From NCBI RefSeq assembly GCF_024139115.2, contig NC_085141.1, forward strand, positions 73,387,481-73,451,480: 64,000 nucleotides of DNA, written 5' to 3'. Position 1 is the first letter of the stretch. Every line of letters begins with the position of its first letter. Made by a program: the position numbers and the translations under genes. Origin of the DNA: Armigeres subalbatus (lineage: Eukaryota > Arthropoda > Insecta > Diptera > Culicidae). Under the pieces are notes generated by a model that saw only the letters and a list, made by a program, of their open reading frames with translations, was not told where the DNA came from and ran no database searches. Shown here one piece after another: positions 57,180-64,000 of the stretch.

Positions 57180-58758
57180 AAAAAGAAGGCCAAGTTACAG
57201 TTGGAATGTCAGCATCACGAGCTGTGCATTTCTTGGCAGGTTGTTGCGCTTCGGTGTATCCTTCCAAAACGGCTACTTAAACCGCAATATTCTATTTAAA
57301 CGAGCTGCATCTCGAATTTTCGACTAGCAAATTCTCGTACAGTATCGCAACAAATGTTTACTGAGCCTGTGCCATTAAAAGTATCCCGGTCAGAATATGT
57401 GTTGATACCCTATCAGTACACGTAAAAAAAGCGTTCCCGAATTCGTGAACCAGCAAAAATACACCGTGATTTAATTCATAGATTCGGGAACACAAGTCAC
57501 GTTTTCCAGAACGTTCCAGAAAACGTGACTGTAATGAAAGAAAATGTAAATCGTGTAAAAACAGAATCCAGTGTAGTTACAAATAGTTGTATGCGGTTGC
57601 CTCAGGCATTTTCCTGACTTTACCATTTTTTTTAGATCTTTACGGATCTGTGGATGCTCCAGTTTTTACACATTTTCTGACATCCCGATTTTCAGATCTT
57701 GGAAGTGATTAAGAGGCTTCCGATTCAGATCATAGTCATGACCGAAACTTTTCAGAACATTTAGACATATTTTTAATTCCGTGGTTCAAACTAATTTTCA
57801 ATATTTCCACATTCTCCAAACCATTAAGGTTATTAAAATACTTTTTGTGATTTGATAAAACTTTGAGTGGGCCTACTTTCCCATACCAACGAAATGGGTG
57901 CTTTAATGACCATTATGCAACAGTTAGTGTTCAAATAGTATATTCTCTGCGTCGCGTAACAAATGAAATAGTTTGATGGACGTGACATCAAAATTTTTCA
58001 AAAACAGCTTCATGGTGTGTCGAGCTACCGTTTTAACTCAAATCCCAAATATGACTCATATTCCGGACACTGGAATTTTAGCGGCTTAAAACTTAAATTT
58101 TAATCGATTTTCCATACTGAGGATCAAGATTACAAACGAATTCAAGCTCCTATGGAGGAAATTACGCGAATATAGCCAAAATGGCAATTTTAAAGCGAGT
58201 GAATATGAGTTATGTTCGGTATTTAAGTCAAAACGGTATGCTATTTGGAAGGAAAATATAAATTCTGATTCTTATCTGCAGCAGCATAATTTAATGGCAA
58301 AAATGATCATGTGAAATGAATTAGACTATACAATTTGTCATACTGAAGCACATTTTTCGTCATTTCAAAAAATAGCGTGTGTAACTCGTTGCAAATCACG
58401 ATTTCTTCAGCACTCGTAGCGTTTATACTACTCGACAAGCCCTGATGAATAAACATACAACTCGTGCTGAAAAAATCATCTTTTTGCCACTTGTTGCACA
58501 AACTACTATTAAATTACATAGATTTTCACTAATTCCTAGTATTTTCTACGGATTCCATAGTCTTTTGAATTCGCAGATTCAATAATACAATATAATAGAC
58601 ATAATAATACACCGTAATTGACCCTTCCCGTCAAACATTTTTATGCGCTCAATCGATTCTTTATTTTACTCGAGGTCAACTTTCCCAAAGAACCCATATT
58701 TGTTACGTCTCTTAGTATTTTTGAGTTTTAAAACAAAACAATCCAAAAAGTGTTGTTT
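57180..58758. other. AT-rich stretch without a recognised gene
   Basis: A CACGTTTTC...GAAAACGTG inverted pair lies at about 57497-57526. The rest shows no motif. The frames at 58307-58501 and 58643-58984 have no domain; the second runs into the next MITE. Confidence 0.4.
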
Positions 58759-58763
58759 TTTAA

Positions 58764-59159
58764 CACGTACGTCCCCAACCCCCATTTCACGACAAAACTC
58801 AAAATTCAAAACCACGCAGCTCAGCCAATTTCTAACGGATTTTCAAGCAATCTTCTGGAATCGATCACAAAATTCCTATAGTTTTTGGAACCGAGGTCAT
58901 TTTTTGTGCAATGGACATGGTTCCGGATATATTCCGGGGAGTACTGGGAAATTTGACATATCGCAAGATGGGTTCCAAGATTGAACGAAAATTGGCCACA
59001 TCCTTGAGGGAACTAGGCCCTGGAAGTACCCGGAGGGTGGCCAATTCGATCGAAAATCGCCGAAATGTACTCCAGTGTACTTGTTTTGCAAAATTATGAA
59101 GTTTGACATGCCGCAATGTGGATTCCAATGTCGTAAAATGGGGGTTGGGGACGTACGTG
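58764..59159. mobile_element. TTAA-flanked MITE, 396 bp, beside the 9-bp satellite
   Basis: Ends ACACGTACGTCCCCAACCCC and its reverse complement match over about 31 bp with one mismatch. TTAA lies at 58760-58763 and 59160-59163. A direct repeat of about 30 bp (TTTGACAT..CGCAA.. GG.TTCCAA) occurs at 58952 and 59102. The satellite begins about 20 bp beyond the right TTAA. Confidence 0.85.
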
Positions 59160-59182
59160 TTAAGATTGGTCTAAGATTCGCC

Positions 59183-59909
59183 CGACAAATACGACAAATA
59201 AGACAAATAAGACAAATAAGACAAATAAGACAAATAAGACAAATAAGACAAATAAGACAAATAAGACAAATAAGACAAATAAGACAAATAAGACAAATAA
59301 GACAAATAAGACAAATAAGACAAATAAGACAAATAAGACAAATAAGACAAATAAGACAAATAAGACAAATAAGACAAACAAGACAAATAAGACAAATAAG
59401 ACAAATAAGACAAATAAGACAAATAAGACAAATAAGACAAATAAGACAAATAAGACAAATAAGACAAATAAGACAAATAAGACAAATAAGACAAATAAGA
59501 CAAATAAGACAACAAAGACAAATAAGACAAATAAGACAAATAAGACAAATAAGACAAATAAGACAAATAAGACAAATAAGACAAATAAGACAAATAAGAC
59601 AAATAAGACAAATAAGACAAATAAGACAAATAAGACAAATAAGAAAACAAGACAAATAAGACAAATAAGACAAATAAGACAAATAAGACAAATAAGACAA
59701 ATAAGACAAATAAGACAAATAAGACAAATAAGACAAATAAGACAAATAAGACAAATAAGGCAAATAAGACAAATAAGACAAATAAGACAAATAAGACAAA
59801 TAAGACAAATAAGGCAAAGAAGACAAATAAGACAAATAAGACAAATAAGACAAATAAGACAAATAAGACAAATAAGACAAATAAGACAAATAAGACAAAT
59901 AAGACAAAT
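59183..59909 (+). repeat. 9-bp ACAAATAAG satellite, block A (about 80 units)
   Basis: Near-perfect head-to-tail 9-bp units with rare variants. Because 9 is a multiple of 3, every frame is open: Thr-Asn-Lys, Gln-Ile-Arg, and on minus Leu-Ile-Cys, Leu-Ser-Tyr and Leu-Phe-Val repeats. These long frames are not genes. Confidence 0.97.
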
Positions 59910-59949
59910 TAGTGGTGCTGGTACAAATAAGACAAATCAGTGGTGCTGG

Positions 59950-60342
59950 TGTAAGTAAGACAAATAAGACAAATAAGACAAATAAGACAAATAAGACAAA
60001 TAAGACAAATCAGACAAATAAGACAAATAAGACAAATAAGACAAATAAGACAAATAAGACAAATAAGACAAATAAGACAAATAAGACAAATAAGACAAAT
60101 AAGACAAATAAGACAAATAAGACAAATAAGACAAATAAGGCAAATAAGACAAATAAGACAAATAAGACAAATAAGGCAAATAAGACAAATAAGACAAATA
60201 AGACAAATAAGACAAATAAGACAAATAAGACAAATAAGACAAATAAGGCAAAGAAGACAAATAAGACAAATAAGACAAATAAGACAAATAAGACAAATAA
60301 GACAAATAAGACAAATAAGACAAATAAGACAAATAAGACAGA
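59950..60342 (+). repeat. 9-bp ACAAATAAG satellite, block B (about 43 units)
   Basis: It follows a spacer containing GTGGTGCTGGT twice. The GGCAAAGAAG variant sits about ten units before the end of both blocks, so block B probably arose by duplication of part of block A. Confidence 0.95.
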
Positions 60343-60670
60343 TATGTTCCGATTTTGTCACGTTCCGATTTCTTCAACAAATTATTCCGTTTTTATCAAC
60401 AAGAAAATTCAATCATTTTTTTAGAGAATTGACTTTTAAAATAAAATAACTTGGGTTAATTTTTGGCTAAAAATTGTATTCATAATATTCCAAGCACTAG
60501 CCATAATAAGGCCGTTAACTAACAAGATAGGATTCTCTTCACCGACTTCCCCTCATCGAAATAAAAGTTGCAAGATGCGGGTTTGTTTGCACTTTATTAC
60601 TTCAGAACGAAGGATTACATTGTTATCTGGTGTTCTGATACAAATGAAAAATCGTTGAAATTCTAATTCG
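60343..60670. other. AT-rich stretch without a recognised gene
   Basis: It follows the satellite; no motif or element end is seen. Confidence 0.4.
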
Positions 60671-61500
60671 GATGTTCTCGGCCATCCAAACTGTTCTGGA
60701 GTACATATCTTCGAATGTATCAGGAAAGGTCTTCAAAAAAATGTCCTGAGCTCAGATATATGTCCAAAAATAGCTATGTGATCATAAGCCATAAATTGAT
60801 CGAGTTTTGAATAAAAGTAAACAATTTTAGGGTCTCCAAAACGCCCTGGAGTTCAGAGCATGTGATATATTCGATCAGCCAAGCCCTGAACGTCGTATTC
60901 GTGCATCGTTGAACAAAACAGTTCTACCCGATTAACAAGGCCTGAACGATGTATCCATGTATCGTTGAACACCCCAGCAGGTCTATTGAGCCGATAGGAT
61001 TTCGCTCATTACTTCTATAAGCTACTACAGGCCTTTTTTTAAAACGTCCTTGAGTTCAGAACATGTGATCCAGACGATCAACCAAGTTCTGTACCCGTGC
61101 AGCGCTGAACATCCTAGCGGGACCGTCGAGCCGATGGAATGGTACTCATTACTTTTACAAGCTACTACAAGTCTGTTATGTTCTCCAAAACGTCCTGGAG
61201 TTCCAAACATGCAATCTACCCGATCAACCAAGTCCTAAAAATGATATATTCGAGCATCACAAAACATTCCAGCAGTTCCATCGAGCTGGTAGGATATCGT
61301 TGACTTCTTTTACAAACTACAGTAGACCCTCCTTGAGTTGATGTTCCAAGACCCGATATCGAATCGTTGAAACAAATTATGCCATACTAAAATATTTTCA
61401 GTCCTTTCGAACTATTTTCCAAGTACTTCTCTTCCACACCTCGATACCGACTGTTTTACATATCTTCAAAACGTCATGAATCTCAGATCATTTCAATACC
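60671..61500 (+). repeat. degenerate tandem repeat, unit about 150-200 bp
   Basis: AAAACGTCCTGGAGTTC-type starts recur near 60835, 61040 and 61187, with weaker ones near 60688 and 61466. Each is followed by GATCAACCAAGT..TG and, in the middle units, CATTACTT.TA.AAGCTACTAC. The divergence indicates age. Confidence 0.6.
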
Positions 61501-62454
61501 AAATTTTTAAAACGACTTTGACCTATCTAATGATCCAACTTATGAATGATGTTGGATATGATATCCCAGTGAGTCCATTTAGCTTATATGACTTCAATAA
61601 TAACTTGTACTAGCCTGTTTTAGTACTGTTTTTATTCAAGTCGTGTGGAAGTCGTATTGTTCAAGTCATCCAACGGACTTGGATGATTACATAAAACAAT
61701 ACGACTCCGCAGCCAAATTTCTCGACACAAACACCTCCTTAGATATTGTGCATCTAGTAGATATCTTGATCTTAGCTCAAGATCATTTTGGAGGACCTTG
61801 GACATCTTCTTCTTTTGCTATGCCTCTATATTTCAACTGAAACTTGTACATTATGTGGAAAATTTTGATTTGAAAAATGGATTGGAGGTATCCACTTTCC
61901 CTTCGATTGAACTCGAACCCACGACCTTCAGATCCTTTTTCAATTCATTCAATAGGCTCATGTGTGTATAACATATAAAGGGGCAATATTCATTATGATT
62001 TATTTAATTAGGTTTGCATTATAAACAGGTTGTTTGAGGGGTTGAGGATTTATGATCAGGGAATCTTAGCTGCTCATTCGGGGGTTTGTCAGCAAGGACG
62101 ATGTGACATGGCGTTGGGCTCGAGGTATGGTTTGCCGTCTACACTTTTTGGTCAGTTGTTCCAACCTCCGGTCTCATGCCCCGAGATGTAAGGCCACCTT
62201 GTCTTCTTTTTTCCTCGTTGGGCAGCCGGAACCAAGCTTCCATTAGACATTCTCTTCTTTCTCCAGAAGGAAGAGGATGCTGTAAGTGCCGGATTGGTTA
62301 AATCCAGCGGATACGAAGTGCACCGCGAATAAGCCATAGAACGTAGTTGATTCACTGTTTTTGGTAGATTGAGAGTTCGACTGCTTATGTTTAACTATTT
62401 GCGAGGTTTCGGTTTTTCAGTCTGGATATTTTTGAAACAACCGTTTAAGATCTG
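61501..62454. other. stretch without a recognised gene
   Basis: A B-box-like GTGGGTTCGAGTTCAAT on the minus strand (about 61909-61925) may be the remnant of a tRNA-derived SINE, but no head or tail could be defined. Confidence 0.35.
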
Positions 62455-62468
62455 TCTCAAAGTATCCG

Positions 62469-62622
62469 TCTAAGACGAATTAAGTACTGTCCATTTAATT
62501 CCACCAGTTAATGTTCGTTATCTTTGCAGATACGTATTTCGACCACAACTGTGTGGTCGTCTTCAGTGTCTTGTACTTGACTCGACTTAATATTAACGTT
62601 ATTAACGACGTTAATATATTTT
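62469..62622 (-). mobile_element. 154-bp retroposed unit with hammerhead-like motif
   Basis: TCTCAAAGTATCCG (14 bp) lies at 62455-62468 and 62623-62636, a retroposition-type duplication. On the minus strand the unit contains GTCGAGTCAAGTAC and CTGAAGA, then a 7-bp stem GACCACA/TGTGGTC, GAAA, the self-complementary TACGTA, and TC. GGTGGAATTAAATGG follows near its 3' end. This order resembles a hammerhead ribozyme core, with one extra base between CTGAAGA and the stem. Related copies are at 22700 and 51710. Confidence 0.6.
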
Positions 62623-62659
62623 TCTCAAAGTATCCGCAAATTTGTGTTGCATGTTTTTG

Positions 62660-62720
62660 CCATAGGGAGCGTCCACAAATTACGTAACGCTTAGAGGGGA
62701 GAGGGAGGGTTGAGCGAAGT
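62660..62720. mobile_element. fragment of a GCGTCCACAAATTACGTAACGC repeat
   Basis: GCGTCCACAAATTACGTAACGC-like sequence, a type of MITE end found widely in Aedes as I recall. No matching second end nearby. Confidence 0.35.
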
Positions 62721-62799
62721 GTTTATTTAAGGCCGAAACGCTCGAAGGCTTCACGGGGCCGCGTTCTTAGATTATAATTAAAACTATTGGACATTTCTT

Positions 62800-63786
62800 T
62801 GTCCAAAACAGCACTACTAGATTCACAATTCATTTGCGCACCCTGGCTGGAGCATATTTTCTTCCTCTATTTTCCATGCTTAGTTGAAACCTGTCGTTTG
62901 TTGTTGTCTTCGTTTGTATCGTACTGTGTGGATGAACTGTCGTTTGCATTCTCGCCCTCGTCGTCGTCATCGTTGTCGATACTGTCGCTTCTGGTCGTTC
63001 GTTTTTCGTTCTGCTGTTCGTCTTGTTTTCCAGTTTTTCGGCACCGTAGGCACCTTCAGTCCGATTATAATTATTGGTTTGGGATCTTTTTGTAGTGATG
63101 ATGTGATCGGTTGAGTCTGATTTTCGATTATTGATGGGAATTCGTTCTTGTCGTCGAAACGGATGTCCACACTCGGTGTTTTTGTTGTTGCTGTTTTCGT
63201 CATGCTGTCAGTTGATACCGTTGAGACTTCTGCTCATTTTTTGTTTAGAGTGGGCTACTTTTTGACAGTATTGACACGTGCATTGTTGCCCCGGATAAGA
63301 AATAGTCGTCCCTTGACCATTAACGATTACAAAGGACGGAAGGGGTGCTTGATCTTCATATGAAGAATTCGCACACCGTTATAAATACCAGAAAAATATT
63401 TTTTTCCAGCGTTCACGTGTCACTGACATAACTTCTCCGTAACTTTTCAAAAAATCAATCACTGTGGTGTGTTTCATAGTGGGAGGAAGATCATGTACTC
63501 TCACCGGGATGGATTCACTTTCCACGTACACGGGTATTTTGAAGCCTTTGTCTTCATGAAACACCATGTGCCTGTTGTTGTGAAGGCCCTGATTGCGCTC
63601 TGCAGTTTTGCCATCTTTTACCTCGATGTAGACACAGTTTTTAATATTATGCAGCTGGATGTTTTCCACGTCCGCCAGCTGCAGTTGAATATTCTTTTTA
63701 AGAAACTGTTGCACTTTCCCTGCGTCGGGGCGTTTAGGAAGAATGCTGAAATCAACCACTATAGTGTTCTTTCGTGTAACACTCAT
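62800..63786 (-). pseudogene. LINE ORF1 (Gag-like), frameshifted
   Basis: The ATG at 63786 opens MSVTRKNTIVVDFSILPKR; I prefer it to the upstream frame start at 63903 because the preceding residues look like untranslated sequence. Then come VEDGKTAER-like and IPVYVESESIPVRVHDLPPT regions typical of LINE ORF1 nucleic-acid-binding domains, and VIDFLKSYGEVMSVTRERW. The frame is lost at about 63395. Shifted readings continue with FVIVNGQGTTISYPGQQ and a zinc knuckle CQYCQKVAHSKQKM, whose last Cys is replaced by Met. Downstream is basic low-complexity sequence to about 62820. No ORF2 is present. The clade may be LOA-like, but I am not sure. Confidence 0.55.
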
Positions 63787-64000
63787 TGTGCAACAAAAGC
63801 AGATAAATTGAAAACTGGAGCGATAGATGAAACACGTCCGAAGTCTGGGAACGATAGGTGTCAACTGTTTTTTTAAATTATACTCATACAAAAAGTGTGA
63901 CACATTGATGAAGGGGGTTGAAAATAGCCAATTTTTGCGTTACGTAATTAATGGATCTTCCCATAGGTACCGCATTTTTTTTTTACTTTATAAGTGTGTT
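63787..64000. other. right edge, no gene recognised
   Basis: AT-rich; probably the 5' leader or flank of the LINE ORF1 relic. Confidence 0.4.

Noticed and set aside
59183..60342. CRISPR-like array
   Set aside because: The repeats are directly adjacent 9-bp units without spacers; this is a eukaryotic satellite.
58897..60424. Very long Leu-Ile-Cys, Leu-Ser-Tyr, Gln-Ile-Arg and Thr-Asn-Lys frames
   Set aside because: All come from the ACAAATAAG satellite, whose 9-bp period keeps all six frames open.

Overview
The window looks like mosquito genomic DNA, most likely genus Aedes and probably Ae. aegypti. It carries several copies of a tRNA-derived SINE that I recognise as Feilai, together with RTE-, Jockey- and CR1-like LINE relics, many short inverted-repeat DNA elements and AT-rich spacers. 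I see no rRNA gene, no CRISPR array and no complete protein-coding host gene. Nearly everything readable is mobile DNA, most of it broken, and the main content is layered insertion history.

Layout. 0-7.5 kb: a small MITE, a possible terminal host exon (minus strand, 1549-1788), a LINE 3' fragment, a 5'-truncated Feilai copy and GTGA/GTAA minisatellites. 7.9-13.5 kb: a decayed RAG1-like (Transib-type) transposase on the minus strand, split by two Feilai SINEs and by a 3.4-kb non-autonomous LTR element (168-bp LTRs), which itself holds a TA-flanked 702-bp MITE. 14.2-20.3 kb: a dense field of MITEs and foldbacks, including a 94-bp-arm foldback with a tRNA-like cloverleaf. 23.4-25.9 kb: an RTE relic split by a 1-kb TIR element. 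26.69-30.99 kb: an apparently full-length Jockey-like LINE with a 15-bp target duplication and frameshifts in both ORFs. 31.4-38.3 kb: an RTE LINE (minus strand) with a 13-bp target duplication, interrupted by a hAT-like element (8-bp duplication) and by a 3.4-kb TTAA-flanked element filled with satellite arrays.

38.3-42 kb: the best host-gene candidate, a first exon with a signal peptide and a strong donor (ATG 40996, donor 41057). 42-49 kb: AT-rich DNA with MITEs and a roughly 1-kb palindrome. 49.2-51.4 kb: a 5'-truncated CR1-group LINE. 52.6-55.7 kb: nested MITEs, including a perfect 106-bp-arm hairpin and two elements with 7-bp duplications. 56.7-57.2 kb: two SINEs side by side. 58.8-60.3 kb: a TTAA MITE next to about 1.1 kb of 9-bp satellite. 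60.7-61.5 kb: degenerate tandem repeats. 62.5-63.8 kb: a small retroposed unit with a hammerhead-like motif, and a decayed LINE ORF1.

The genes do not form a pathway. What they share is element biology: autonomous relics supply the mechanisms (LINE reverse transcriptase, RAG1-like transposase), while non-autonomous SINEs, MITEs, an LTR element and satellite-bearing elements dominate the sequence. Several insertions are resolved to the base by target duplications. I could run no database search, so family names rest on motifs and structure.
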